64,000 nt of DNA, taken from contig SJOL01006493.1 in NCBI GenBank assembly GCA_004794785.1, positions 479,573 to 543,572 of the forward strand, in the 5' to 3' direction. Under the pieces are notes generated by a model. The model worked only from the letters and a program-made list of their open reading frames with translations, was not told where the DNA came from and searched no databases. Origin of the DNA: Opisthorchis felineus. Its lineage: Eukaryota > Platyhelminthes > Trematoda > Opisthorchiida > Opisthorchiidae. The position numbers and the translations under genes are program-made. Positions 51,201-57,289 of this stretch are shown here, piece after piece. Within the stretch, counting starts at the first letter, position 1, and each line of letters starts with the position of its first letter.

Positions 51201-52877
51201 TGCTTTCGAAATGGCTTTATATGGATGACAGTGACTTCTGTTCCATTCGAGAACGACAGATAGTTGAAAGTGGAACTATGAGAAGTTTAGCGGAAACACG
51301 CTCGATTCTATTTCAGTTAAAATTAGTTGAGGTATTTGAACTTCCTGGGAATACGTGTGTGGTGATAATTCATCCACGGTGGTACTAGTGGCTTTTCAAA
51401 CCCTTCGGCCGCAGCATTCGCGATAACTTGATTTCACTGGGTCAATGATCAAAACTGAACATATATCCACTTTGTTAATGGGTCCAGTCATAATCGCGAC
51501 AGATTTCATCATCCCACTTTCTGAGCAATTGATAAAAGCGGAGCCGTTTATGCACTATAACTAAAATTGCATCGTGTTCTAGTTCTATTTCATAACCCTC
51601 ATGGCACACGCATGATATTCCGGTAAGTACGTATTTGTGTGTGTATGTATTCAGTAGATATCTGAGCAGTTGCTTGCAATATATCATGGTGAGTTGAGAG
51701 CGTGTGGTGAAATGTAGAAGTAACGGGTAGCCTTAACAGCATCGCAGTTAGATATGACCGATGCTAGGATCCAAATATTCTGCCTGCGCACATTGCTGGG
51801 ACTTCGGCGTAAGGGGTCTTCACACTGAATACTAATTGCAATTCTGCTTCAGCTGTGCCCGGGTTTCTGGAAAGGGCGCTGTTTGATGTGGTACGAATAT
51901 TTGCTGAAGTTAATGGACATATATATCCATTTTAGCCATTCCGTTGCAGATTTGAACTCTAGCTATTTTCGGTTCTCTCCGTCGACAAAGTCGGTCAGTG
52001 TTACTAAGCACGGTTTTACGTTAAGCCATACGCCCCCGATATATATATATATATATATCGACCTATCCTTTGATGTATCTCGTTCACCCCTACATGTTTC
52101 TGTCATCTCATTGGTCTCGTTTTCTTCTGCTTTTGGTGTGGGCACATCCAGACAGCAGTAACCACCCAACCGGAACCTCGAATATTTTCTTCATCCATCA
52201 AATACCACCCTGACTCCAACCCCGGTCTAAGGCCCTCTTGGGAACAGTTAGGTACTAAGATGCCCGTTACACGAAAGTCCAATACGTGGTTCAGTCGAAA
52301 CCGCTCAAGCTCACGTCCATTTGCCGCCAACCGCCGTCGTACCATGCACGAAGTTTGGTCGTCCAGCTGCTTCAAGCGTCGATCGAAATCCGCTGATCTT
52401 TTTACGCACCGTCTACATCAGGAAGGATGTTCTCAACCCGAAGGTGAATGTTGCAGTTCAGCTTTCCCGAGACGATGGCGACTTGAACAGTTGCCTGTCG
52501 TGACAGTAAATCAGATACCCTATTATAATCGGATTACGCCCAACACATTTCAACCCAGTAGGTCATCAATTCCTTCTGGGCAGTCCATCAGGCGCGGTCC
52601 CGCTCCACTGGCCAAGCCGGAACCATCCAATATCAACTTGTGCTATTCTGCAATCATTACAAGACCCGTCAGTCATCTGATGGTGGTTATCTCTGATGTT
52701 TTGGTTAAATTCGGTGTTTCGTATCGGGTTATTACGTTTCGTTTTTTATCCGTCGCACACCCCTCCAAAATGTGGCGGGCCGTTGACTGTTGTGTTTGTT
52801 CTCTTAATTTTCAGAACGTACGCACTTCGGTTGATTCGAAAGAGAAGAGCCGTACAAAGCGGAAGAACCTCTTTTGA
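17157..52877 (+). CDS. Septin, SEPT7/SEPT2-like GTPase (whole gene, first to last coding base)
   Basis: Septins are GTP-binding proteins that assemble into hetero-oligomers and filaments at the cell cortex and in dividing cells. Joining 17157-17298, 17331-17512, 22735-23085, 25708-25956, 26161-26262, 29875-30072, 45737-45904 and 52815-52877 gives about 484 residues. Visible features are a P-loop (G84 to S91), switch I threonine near 119, DTPG at 141-144, GKAD at 233-236, the septin signature RGRVYPWG near 310-317, and a heptad-rich C-terminal coiled coil from about 380. The last residues (KRKNLF) resemble the basic C-terminus of SEPT7. All six long introns are GT-AG and phase 0. Intron lengths are 5222, 2622, 204, 3612, 15664 and 6910 bp. 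SEPT7 group is favoured over SEPT6 by the NP-GPS junction and the C-terminus; no gene symbol is given because trematodes have several paralogues. The 5' UTR is unknown. Confidence 0.93.
17299..17330 (+). other. Probable micro-intron (32 nt) in septin exon 1
   Basis: The stretch begins GTAAGAAG and ends GTTAAG, with a short pyrimidine-containing run before the AG. Removing it (32 nt) restores one continuous frame from the ATG into the GTPase domain; using AGs at 17342 or 17348 (44 or 50 nt) also does. Very short introns near the 5' end of genes are known in schistosomes. The alternative is a single-base deletion or an assembly error near 17351-17357. Confidence 0.6.
17331..17512 (+). CDS. Septin exon 2, G1/P-loop
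   Basis: Encodes [19 protein letters not shown], the segment entering the septin G domain with its polybasic part, then the nucleotide-binding P-loop GSPGLGKST. Most septins of this group have GESGLGKST, so two variable positions differ (E to S, S to P); the essential Gly-Lys-Ser is kept. The exon ends NP with donor GTGAGC at 17513, phase 0. Confidence 0.85.
18450..18600 (+). pseudogene. RTE-like LINE reverse transcriptase, N-terminal scrap
   Basis: The end of an 80-codon plus frame reads [19 protein letters not shown], close to the RTE-type RT entry motif (K-N-rASGPDdlp-lFKDG). The following sequence is degraded and stops at 18597. Only this motif supports the call. Confidence 0.5.
20514..20880 (+). 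mobile_element. tRNA-derived SINE, divergent body
   Basis: The head at 20514-20583 has an A-box-like TAACTCAGCGGTTAAGGTG and a perfect B-box GGTTCGAACCC at the right spacing for an RNA polymerase III promoter. The body (about 20590-20880) differs from the SINEs at 47225 and 53436, so it is a second family or a chimaera. The right end is uncertain because no clear tail or flanking repeat was seen. Confidence 0.65.
22010..22375 (+). pseudogene. RTE-like LINE, ORF2 end and 3' tail
   Basis: One plus frame at about 22081-22203 reads [18 protein letters not shown] and NHCQWLPC to a stop, matching the ORF2 C-terminus seen intact at 56168-56443 (GWGPRDGPHKWLETL, SRPQWRSC). It is followed at 22290-22372 by the 3' tail with AAATAAATTGACATGG and GCAGTGAAGCACC. 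The 5' part is missing. Confidence 0.75.
22735..23085 (+). CDS. Septin exon 3, switch I and G3
   Basis: 117 codons, phase 0 at both ends (acceptor ACAG, donor GTATGT). It starts [14 protein letters not shown], holding the switch I threonine, then has the G3 box in [14 protein letters not shown] and [17 protein letters not shown]. Compared with vertebrate SEPT7 there is an insertion of roughly ten residues (around [13 protein letters not shown]) before [14 protein letters not shown]. It ends in [17 protein letters not shown]. Confidence 0.95.
23086..25707 (+). other. Septin intron (2.6 kb)
   Basis: Donor GTATGT, acceptor GTCCTAG. No recognised element. A weak tRNA-like head (B-box-like GAGTTTGAACTGG near 24691) might mark an old SINE. 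A 110-codon hydrophobic frame at 24783-25115 looks non-coding. Confidence 0.7.
25708..25956 (+). CDS. Septin exon 4, G4
   Basis: 83 codons, phase 0. It opens [14 protein letters not shown], the G4 nucleotide-specificity motif; most relatives have AKAD, here GKAD, with Lys and Asp kept. It continues [19 protein letters not shown] and ends in the strand before the septin signature ([11 protein letters not shown]). Donor GTAAGT at 25957. Confidence 0.95.
26161..26262 (+). CDS. Septin exon 5, septin signature
   Basis: 34 codons, phase 0, acceptor TTTATCAG and donor GTAGGC. It encodes [15 protein letters not shown], the YPWG element typical of all septins and part of the G-interface, then [14 protein letters not shown], the helix leading out of the G domain. 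Separated from the previous exon by an intron of only 204 bp. Confidence 0.95.
26885..27015 (+). mobile_element. tRNA-derived SINE, short copy
   Basis: Head with ACCTCAGTGGCTAAAGAGCG (A box) and GGTTCGAATTCG (B box), and the shared segment CTGACCG-AAGGTCCGTGG also found at 53436. The downstream body is shortened and diverged. Confidence 0.6.
29505..29640 (+). pseudogene. LINE reverse transcriptase motif A scrap
   Basis: The plus frame reads [20 protein letters not shown], like the catalytic FD-AFD-VdR-LLh block of CR1- or RTE-type RT. No further motif is continuous with it. Confidence 0.4.
29875..30072 (+). CDS. Septin exon 6, end of G domain to coiled coil
   Basis: 66 codons, phase 0, acceptor TTCCATAG, donor GTAAGT. 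It starts [19 protein letters not shown], the conserved DL-dvT-HYe end of the septin unique element, then a polar linker and the start of the coiled coil ([18 protein letters not shown] and MEAVFEQK). Confidence 0.95.
30398..30467 (-). repeat. RTE 3' tail fragment
   Basis: On the minus strand it reads GACAGTGAAGCATCAGCG, then a short inverted stretch, then GATGATCATGACC, matching tails at 50227-50312 and 61625-61690. No ORF2 end is attached. Confidence 0.6.
30851..30953 (-). repeat. RTE 3' tail fragment
   Basis: The minus strand reads AATGAAATAAACTGACATGG, then GGTGAAGCGTCGGTGTTC, then TGACGATGATGATATTG. It aligns with the tail at 22290-22372, where it follows a recognisable RTE ORF2 end. 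Confidence 0.65.
32237..32332. repeat. (TA)n microsatellite with CA interruptions
   Basis: About 96 bp of nearly pure TA dinucleotides interrupted by single TACA steps. Frames of alternating Tyr-Ile across it are artefacts. Likely length-variable and able to extrude cruciforms. Confidence 0.95.
34737..35830 (+). pseudogene. RTE-like LINE ORF2, RT to C-terminus, degraded
   Basis: The plus strand shows [20 protein letters not shown], then motif A in [12 protein letters not shown], then after a stop and frame change [12 protein letters not shown], a damaged motif B ([19 protein letters not shown]) and the catalytic box in [15 protein letters not shown] near 35083-35125. Bases 35200-35460 are too diverged to read. 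The C-terminal part resumes at about 35510 with [23 protein letters not shown] and LLDGQRMT. This order is that of RTE-type ORF2 in flukes. Multiple frameshifts show it is dead. It lies in sense orientation in the septin intron. Confidence 0.8.
36168..36215. repeat. (TA)n microsatellite
   Basis: An uninterrupted run of about 23 TA units. Confidence 0.95.
38874..39182 (-). repeat. 3' LTR of intronic Gypsy
   Basis: Plus-strand ends TGTAAG and GTTACA, giving a 5-bp inverted terminal repeat (TGTAA/TTACA). On the minus strand an AATAAA lies near the end, at the complement of about 38898, and may serve as polyadenylation signal. Confidence 0.95.
39183..39194 (-). other. Polypurine tract of intronic Gypsy
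   Basis: Between the stop codon and the 3' LTR the minus strand reads GGGTGAAGGTG, purine-rich with two Ts, placed exactly at the LTR start as required for plus-strand priming. Confidence 0.7.
39195..43058 (-). CDS. Gag-Pol polyprotein of intronic Gypsy
   Basis: One uninterrupted frame on the minus strand, 1292 codons when counted from a GTG at 43073; the first ATG is at 43058 (codon 6) and is the more likely start. Counting from the GTG: gag about 1-210, zinc knuckle C217-x2-C220-x4-H225-x4-C230, aspartic protease DTGA at 277-280, reverse transcriptase about 430-610 with D517 and YGDD at 577-580, RNase H with D727, E762 and D789, integrase with H939, H943, C973, C976 and the D1005-D1065-E1101 triad (35 residues between the last two), and a GPY/F module at GPF 1231-1233. 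All key catalytic residues are present, so the copy may still be functional. YGDD is unusual; Gypsy elements more often have YIDD, YVDD or YLDD. Gag and Pol are fused without a frameshift. No chromodomain is seen. Confidence 0.96.
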   Translation of the reverse strand: MRIPWPQPFEDGDVRTFLEDFEDVAEAAGLETDRGKLAALKTLLRGRAKAALDAARRGPRKMDWAAAKESLAAEFDTPADRQEAMRRFKTASMGPGCDPTVFFASLQQLLDRALPELDGVSRQQLLSEQFVEGVHPALRAQLRLARATGQLSVEHLVRLARELAEAPLATLQSQENRDESTVEDLKNKVDQLAGQLAAIKTESRRHARMSRCYRCGMHGHWKNQCPHTRPPVHNKTLDYSSFPGWVAISAVTQATIQAVVEIDGKKELCLIDTGAGVSLRRRGNEAVCKPCALAVRAVGGYQLKIDGLSMHSMRLGDRSVQHEFLISPDIEQTILGADFLRGTESVVDLKRGKLVTKYGAVKLEGYPSTAVNELHVRKLPSCNMPSVQSVVEEYSELFTGEEDPFGFCSWIEHEIPLSSECFRPYGPRPLPLHLREEVHKQVQEMLKNGIIEEANSTYNSPVVPVKKANGKYRFCVDFRRLNELTVNRVVAVPSVADIFDSLQHSRYFTVFDLRSGYWQLSIKAEDREKTAFTVGDTQYQFRRMPFGLSGAPFTFRRLMLRLTKGLQNVAVYGDDIVVYSNSEPEHAVHLKAVLKRIREAGLRINEAKTQLARSSVTLLGHKVGHGEVSPLPEKLAKIEDCAVPNSKRSLRQFLGRAAYYSRFVQDFNTIAAPLYDLLGQNRKFEWTREAHEAFERVKARMLDQQLTLKLPRVGEMFTVATDASDRGIGAVLKQRHGVIEYASRVLTNAEQKYSTIEKECLAIVWALDKWRPYLLGQRFHVETDHKPLEWIRTTRDPRGKLARWALRLQEYDFTIRHVPGKENHLADWLSRPEAEDEAPRIMIGANSLVVELDPGRLVQLQRQDPVLRKVAASLLDGRNIENGDGDKELQMFQSHFDRLSLSEAGIISWNDTDSDVVLPVIPRVLRRKLIVECHEMAHTGCTKTYDLLRQRAYWPGMRSEVMDYVVSCKRCQLMKGDTTGVTNPMEPIPVSEIGELWSVDVMGPFPVTTSGNQYIVVMTEHLSRWVEAAAVPNQRATTISGVVMRHIVANHGVPKMILTDQGPCFESEEFRSCLQKLGIRRLRTAPYHPQTNGLTERNNRTIKEWLAAKGGDWEVNLPMVLLAHRASIQPTTGKSPFMLMYGRHPRLPVDQEIGLWPATHLSPEELGEERRKARENLSAAQERTRQKTARRKARPFPIGAKVKWKDHQNPGRSGLGSRKLGSRWQGPFVVTDRRGNVYTIQDGRGSKRVNGTQLRKWHDTPEELPNRPAAGADPTEVNGNQWHASNL
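43069..43080 (-). other. Primer binding site, tRNA-His type
   Basis: The minus strand reads TGGTGCCGTGAC two bases after the 5' LTR. This complements a tRNA 3' end of GTCACGGCA plus CCA, which fits animal tRNA-His as I know it. The gag frame can be extended back into this site. Confidence 0.7.
43083..43391 (-). repeat. 5' LTR of intronic Gypsy
   Basis: Same length and ends as the copy at 38874-39182. The differences are at the complement of about 43093, 43096, 43107, 43149, 43281, 43317 and two near 43370. It presumably carries the element's promoter, directing transcription leftwards. Confidence 0.95.
43628..43848 (-). CDS. Possible exon of an unrecognised nested protein
   Basis: On the minus strand a good splice acceptor (CTACTTTTCACAG) precedes an open frame of 73 codons ending in TGA at 43628, with [33 protein letters not shown] and [13 protein letters not shown]. 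The composition is protein-like. A second frame just upstream (43834-44046) reads [16 protein letters not shown]. No family recognised; by length alone it may be chance. Confidence 0.2.
45737..45904 (+). CDS. Septin exon 7, coiled coil
   Basis: 56 codons, phase 0, acceptor TTGATCAG, donor GTGAGT. It is almost entirely coiled coil ([20 protein letters not shown], then [19 protein letters not shown]), the segment by which septins of this group pair across the NC interface. It lies 15.7 kb from the previous exon. Confidence 0.95.
47225..47405 (+). mobile_element. tRNA-derived SINE
   Basis: The tRNA-like head has a 7-bp acceptor-like pair (CGAGATG with CATCTCG), an A box in GATGGCTCAGTGGTTAAAGC and a B box in TTGGTTCGATCT. 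The body CTCCTGT-TAGGCTTGGGC-ACCTGGCAGTAT and CCCTCGTGCTTC is shared with the copy at 53436. It is not a working tRNA: the arms are imperfect and the head is fused to a SINE body. Confidence 0.8.
49875..50312 (+). pseudogene. RTE-like LINE, ORF2 end and 3' tail
   Basis: The plus strand reads [20 protein letters not shown], then [15 protein letters not shown], matching the ORF2 C-terminus at 56168-56443, with frame breaks. The 3' tail follows at 50227-50312 (TAAATAAACTTTGTG, then GGTGAAGCATCAGTGTCAAC). The 5' part is missing. Confidence 0.75.
52039..52058. repeat. Short (AT)n microsatellite
   Basis: Ten AT units between CG and CG, giving a self-complementary block. Confidence 0.9.
52152..52505 (+). 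CDS. Possible alternative septin exon or unassigned exon
   Basis: An open plus-strand stretch of 118 codons begins after an AG (ACATCCAG) and is followed by a GTAAAT, with both borders in phase 0 like all long septin introns. Content is Ser/Arg-rich (for example [19 protein letters not shown]). It remains open and in frame up to the last septin exon. Against it, the minus strand is also open here (52103-52375), with a coil-like segment, and the known septin C-terminus is complete without it. Confidence 0.2.
52815..52877 (+). CDS. Septin last exon, basic C-terminus
   Basis: 20 codons plus TGA, acceptor TTAATTTTCAG. It encodes [20 protein letters not shown], a short basic tail resembling the KKGKIF-type end of SEPT7. 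It completes the protein in phase 0 after the coiled-coil exon. Confidence 0.88.
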   Translation, partial: NVRTSVDSKEKSRTKRKNLF

Positions 52878-53435
52878 TCAAATGCACTTATACAGCTGTT
52901 CCTCTCCTTATCACCGTCGCCAACACCTCCTGATGGTATCACTATAAATTCCGTTGCACATACGCTCGTGCTACTTACGATGTTGACTACTGCCTACTTC
53001 TACGTTTTGACAGGCAGATAAGTTGCGCGGTTGCCTCTCGTCGTTGTGTTGTCCACTGCGCATGCGGACGATCAAGTTATGCATTCTTCCACGTTACACT
53101 GCTTCGTCTCTACGCCTTTGATTTTTCCGGTCGCTCTGGTATCGTCTTTCACGAAAACGCTCCCTATCGCCGCTTCCAGACTCCAATTTGTTCGGTGCTT
53201 CGCCACTTTTTGCCGCAAAACGGTATATATCTCAATCCTGCTGGGTTTCTCTTCTTTTTTCGCTGTTTGCGTACGTATTATGACTCTTATTCTTCTTGTT
53301 ATGTTTTCTAAAAGCTGTACAATCTATATTACAGTTGCCAGTTCGGTAGTTGTGGTTTATTTTTTTCCAAGCAAGATAGTAAGCTTCAGTACTACTCATA
53401 GGAGCGATGAAATGCCACTGTAGGGTGTGACATTT
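52878..53435. other. Septin 3' flank
   Basis: Probably 3' untranslated region and flank. No AATAAA is seen until 53693; a weaker TATAAA lies at about 52945. A hydrophobic 130-codon frame at 53031-53423 has no recognisable domain. Confidence 0.4.
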
Positions 53436-53646
53436 CATCGCTCAGATGGCTCAGTAATTAGAGCGCGAATTTACTGACCGGAAGGTCCGTCATTCGAACC
53501 CGACTTCTGCATCGCAACTTCTCCTGTTTAGGCTTGGGCGACCTGGCAGTATCCAAGCCCTCGTGCTTCATTCGGGTGGCATGGCAGCTGGGTACCGAAA
53601 GGGTGTTACAGCTGGACGACCATTATTATTATTATTATTATTATTA
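53436..53646 (+). mobile_element. tRNA-derived SINE, full copy with (ATT)n tail
   Basis: The best copy of the family: head with GATGGCTCAGTAATTAGAGC (A box) and CATTCGAACCC (B box), CTGACCGGAAGGTCCGT between them, the body shared with 47225, and an ATT repeat tail at 53622-53646. Such a simple tail suggests mobilisation by an RTE-like LINE, whose 3' ends occur nearby. Confidence 0.85.
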
Positions 53647-53692
53647 CTGTAGGGCTTTATTTGGAACATGTTCTTGAGAGTTCTCTCATGGT

Positions 53693-53698
53693 AATAAA
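53693..53698 (+). terminator. Candidate polyadenylation signal
   Basis: First AATAAA downstream of the septin stop codon, about 820 bp away and beyond a SINE. Its use by septin is only a guess. Confidence 0.25.
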
Positions 53699-53699
53699 A

Positions 53700-55239
53700 A
53701 ACCATACATGCCCGTTTTTATGGGTCGTATAAGGTGACTGATAGTGGATGGGGCTCAAACTCATTCGACAAGCAGGACAAGTGCGATGAAGCGAAGCCGT
53801 CTCCTATACACTTCCCAGAAATTTACATACTTGCTTTCGTTTGTTGGTATTCTGTTTACTCCAATGTGCCATTCTATCGCATCAGCTTCACCTTGTACCC
53901 AGGTGTTTTACGTCGTCGATGTGTTTAAGTTGTCTAATTTCTTTCCAGTCTGAGGGGTCACTGCGCCGTGTGAGCTTCGATAGTTTAATCCGCCACTGTT
54001 TACGCACTGAATGTTTGTTCGGGTCTAATTGGAAGGTGCAGGGGAAACACTGTGTAATTGATTTTGTTCAGTCTGAGTGGCGACTCTGCAACGCAATCTC
54101 AACTCGACTGGCGAATACTGTTTCGACAACCTAAAAAGTATGTGAGGTCTTTTATCACACGTTCGTGGGAATGAACTCCGTCACATCCTTGTATACTGCT
54201 GTAATATGTGGATAACCTGAGAAACAGTGACGCATAGCTTGGTGGGCTGGGTACAGTTTTTTTTACCGTCAATGGTCACAATATATCCGCCTGAATACAC
54301 TGCTGAGATGAGCATTACCTTTTACAGTGCTCAAGATGTTTCTTCATATCATGTCTGCTGTCTATGTGACCTTTGGGGCCGAGAGCACAATTCGCCGTTA
54401 CGTTTGTCCCATATGAGTTTAAACTCTTGAAAACGTGCCCTGTGGAGTTTCTGTCCCTACATTCAGGTTATACTGGAATTCCTTGTGTGCGTCGTTCCGG
54501 GAAAGCTTGAAAGCAATTGGTGGGCAACGTTTTTCTTTCGACACGAGAGTTATGTCAAGCCAGTTTACTAGGTTACAAGGTTGGTCGAATGTTAATCTAG
54601 ACGGAGAATCAATCGACCAGATCTTTTCCTACTAGCAGGCGTAGTCAGTGTTGGATGTCGGCTAAGAGTTTTTCTTAGTGTGGATGAGCGAGTGTCACAA
54701 TCGATGGGCTAGGAGGACTTACTTGACTTTTGGCTGGATTTGGGGTATTGATCTTCCGGTTCAGGAAGATCCCTGTTGAGTGTCGCTCACAGTTTTAGTC
54801 TGTGTGGGTGCAATAATGCCTTAACAACTGGTATGGTTAGGTGGAACTATTACACCTTACACTGTCGTGCCAGCCCGCCTTATCTAAAGCCGCTCTCTGC
54901 ACACTCGCCGTTTCTACGCACCTATTCTATTCATGGCTGCTTGCTGGTTTCCATCGCCTAGGACATCAGTCTCTGTTGTGTGGATCGCAGTCCCCGTCTC
55001 AGACCTTCCACATTTCCTAACCTGTTCTATGTTCTGTGACTAGCGCGATTTGTGCCCGTTCGGTTATTCCCCTCTCGTGCTATGGTGGTGGTAGTGGTAT
55101 TTACTTATGATTAGATCAGCAGTAAAAAAACATGCTGAACCCTCCTGTGCATAGTGCTGTGACCCTAATAAACATCGATGAAACAGTACACCGCGTACGT
55201 TGTCTTGGGAATGGCTGGTAAACGGTAGTTTTTGATTTC
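53700..55239. other. Unassigned intergenic DNA
   Basis: Only short frames without motifs, and no repeat shared with the rest of the window. Confidence 0.4.
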
Positions 55240-55555
55240 CTATCGCTTATGTGACATACAAATCAGCAAAGGTCGCCTGCCCGAGGTGAACTCTACCTTC
55301 ATGCAAAACTTCATGTGCAGATGCAGATGATCGAGATACTCGTAGATATCGTCGAAGTTAGCACATCGCAACAAGTGTCGTTCACATAACGCTGGGAAAA
55401 TCTGTCGGTGGGTAGCCATATACAGCCAAGGCCTTTTCAACCTCTTCCATGAAAGTATTGACCAAGACCTCGGATAATGGGGATCCAGTTGTCACACCTT
55501 ATTCCGAGAGTGCACAGCTGAGTCAAAAGCAAAATGACCGAAACTGAAGTATACA
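55240..55555 (-). pseudogene. Penelope-like element, reverse transcriptase fragment
   Basis: The minus strand gives, over three frames, TTGSPLSEVLVNTFMEEVEK, then RYVNDT, then YEYLDHLHLHMKFCMKVEF and GRRPLL. This is the order of the Penelope-type RT (GSPLSP-lAniFMe, RYVDDT, LN-H--I-FT-E-E). The catalytic YVDD has become YVND and the frames are broken, so it is dead. It ends 65 bp from the solo LTR. Confidence 0.7.
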
Positions 55556-55620
55556 TTCACGCCCTCAACTAGTCCAGCTGCTGAACACCGAGTACCCTAT
55601 TGCAGTTTTGTATCTACCAG

Positions 55621-55896
55621 TGAAGGGAAGTGAGCCTTCCAGTGCGGGGCTTTTTGCTGATCAACACGAACTAAGCGGTTACAGACACGAAAGTAAAAGT
55701 CTCATTTGCAGAGCGTTTAAAAAGTCAACGTCCTCTTGAAACTTCCTGGATGTTGTCGAATATTAAACAACAATGAACAAGCACTGCAAAACGATTCAAC
55801 AGTTTCCATATCAACCTCCCATCAGATACATGAACAACGTTCTAACACCCGACCAGGTACTACTCACATGTTTCATCAATGAACTACACCGTTACA
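55621..55896 (-). mobile_element. Solo LTR, diverged relative of the intronic Gypsy
   Basis: 276 bp matching the 309-bp LTRs along their length, with many changes: shared pieces include CTAA-CGGTTACAGAC, GTCTCATTTGCA, CTTCCTGGAT, and the end TACACCGTTACA. It is flanked on both sides by CCAG (55617-55620 and 55897-55900), a clean 4-bp target duplication. No internal region, so it arose by LTR-LTR recombination. Confidence 0.85.
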
Positions 55897-55984
55897 CCAG
55901 TAACAACCCTTTCCCATACACTATTCCACTTTCGGTGCATCATCCCTTTCGTTTATTCAGTTAATGAATGTAACCTGAAGCCGT

Positions 55985-56450
55985 TAAGTAATCATTCATT
56001 GGCTCATCATCATTATCAGCTGTAAGAACCGCGTACTTGTCGTACAGTGGTTGTAGCTGCCACAGTTTCGTTCACCGATGATTTGGGGAGGTGGGGTAGG
56101 TAGCTGCGCATTGGAGGCGGGAGTTGATAAATTGGTGGACTTTTAAGTGGGGGGATTGGAAAGGGAGCTATTGATTGAAGGCAATAGCTTGGATGCACGA
56201 GCGCCATTGAGGGCGCGACTGCGCCATGTCTGACAATGTCTCCAACCATTTATGTGGCCCGTCTCGGGGTCCCCATCCAGGAAGACGGCAATGACCAGCA
56301 CAGCTGAGTTTGCTGGTAATGGCTTTCATACTTCGCTGCCAAGTGATTGTTTGACCTCCCCTGGCTCTCTTCCACCCTTCACGTGGTTGTGCGAAAAGAG
56401 CCCTTCGAGGAAGTCGGTCACCATACATCCGTCTAATTGGCATGTTCAGT
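55985..56450 (-). pseudogene. RTE-like LINE, ORF2 C-terminus and 3' UTR
   Basis: A minus-strand frame of 91 codons (56443-56168) ends naturally at a stop: [46 protein letters not shown] and SRPQWRSCIQAI. The 3' UTR runs left and ends in (ATG)-rich simple sequence near 56000-56015. The intact C-terminal frame suggests a younger, 5'-truncated insertion than the other RTE pieces. It is the reference for those fragments in this window. Confidence 0.85.
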
Positions 56451-57224
56451 TATTTAGAACTGTCCTGCTCCGGACAGTTATATCACAATAACACATTATA
56501 CCTCTCCACGAATTGCCGCTATACAACCCCCTTATGCCTTTTCCCCTAAAAATTGGATCACATTCGGCGGCACTAAATCTATTTGTTTTTGAATGTCGGC
56601 TCGCGTTAACCCAAAGATGGCCTTCGCGAATCACACATTGGAATTTTACTTAAGTTTCCTGATTACAACTGATATGCAAACGACTGATTCATTCAACTCA
56701 GTGACGGGAGAGAGGTGAAAATGTTTTTGCCACCTGAAGCACTTACCAAGGCCACACTCATACATGTAGCCAACTGGTAGTCTAGAGTCTAATTACTTGA
56801 ACGCACGAATGTCTGGCTCCAATTTAAGAGTATCAGGATTCGAAGGTTTATGGGATCATGATATTTGCCGGAGGTTTGTTCAGAATCCTCTCCGGGAATG
56901 GCAGTCCCTCCCAGACTGAAATAAACAGTCTCAATATGGAAGTTACTATTCTACGCAAGCGGTTGATATGCACGAATCCTTAAATCCTTCTTGATCTTTT
57001 CTGTTTTTCCTCTTTGTTCTTGCTTGAATCATCCCATTTTGTAAACATGCATGTATCTTGTGTTTTCTCTTCTTTTTTTCCGTTTCTGTTCATTTGTTTC
57101 CTTTATTTTTCCTTTTTGTCATTTAAGTCGTTTCATTCGGTACCCAAAAAGGGCCTTTGCATGCCACCCTCTTCCTCCATATCGCGACCCATCAGCGTCC
57201 AAATGTTGAGTCAGCAAATAGTAG
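56451..57224. other. Unassigned spacer
   Basis: Pyrimidine-rich around 57000-57130 (CTTTT runs). No gene or shared repeat seen. Confidence 0.4.
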
Positions 57225-57268
57225 TGTAACGGATGGACTACTGATGAAACATGCGAGTAATCTCATCA
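57225..57268 (+). repeat. LTR-end fragment related to the intronic Gypsy
   Basis: TGTAACGGATGGACTACTGA and TGAAACATGCGAGTAA match the minus-strand start of the 309-bp LTR (TGTAACGGTGGG-CTACTGATGA-GCATGCGAGTA). Similarity stops after about 44 bp, so it is a truncated or very diverged copy in the opposite orientation. Confidence 0.6.
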
Positions 57269-57289
57269 AAGCAGTTAAAAGAACCGACC

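Larger units (their letters stand above)
45905..52814 (+). other. Septin intron (6.9 kb)
   Basis: Donor GTGAGT, acceptor TTAATTTTCAG. It holds a SINE (47225-47405), an RTE 3' end with tail (49875-50312), a short (GA)n near 50743-50754, a possible old SINE head near 50780-50830, a (TA)n at 52039-52058 and an open, exon-like segment at 52152-52505. The stretches 45905-47220, 47410-49870 and 50320-52030 show nothing I can support. Confidence 0.8.
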
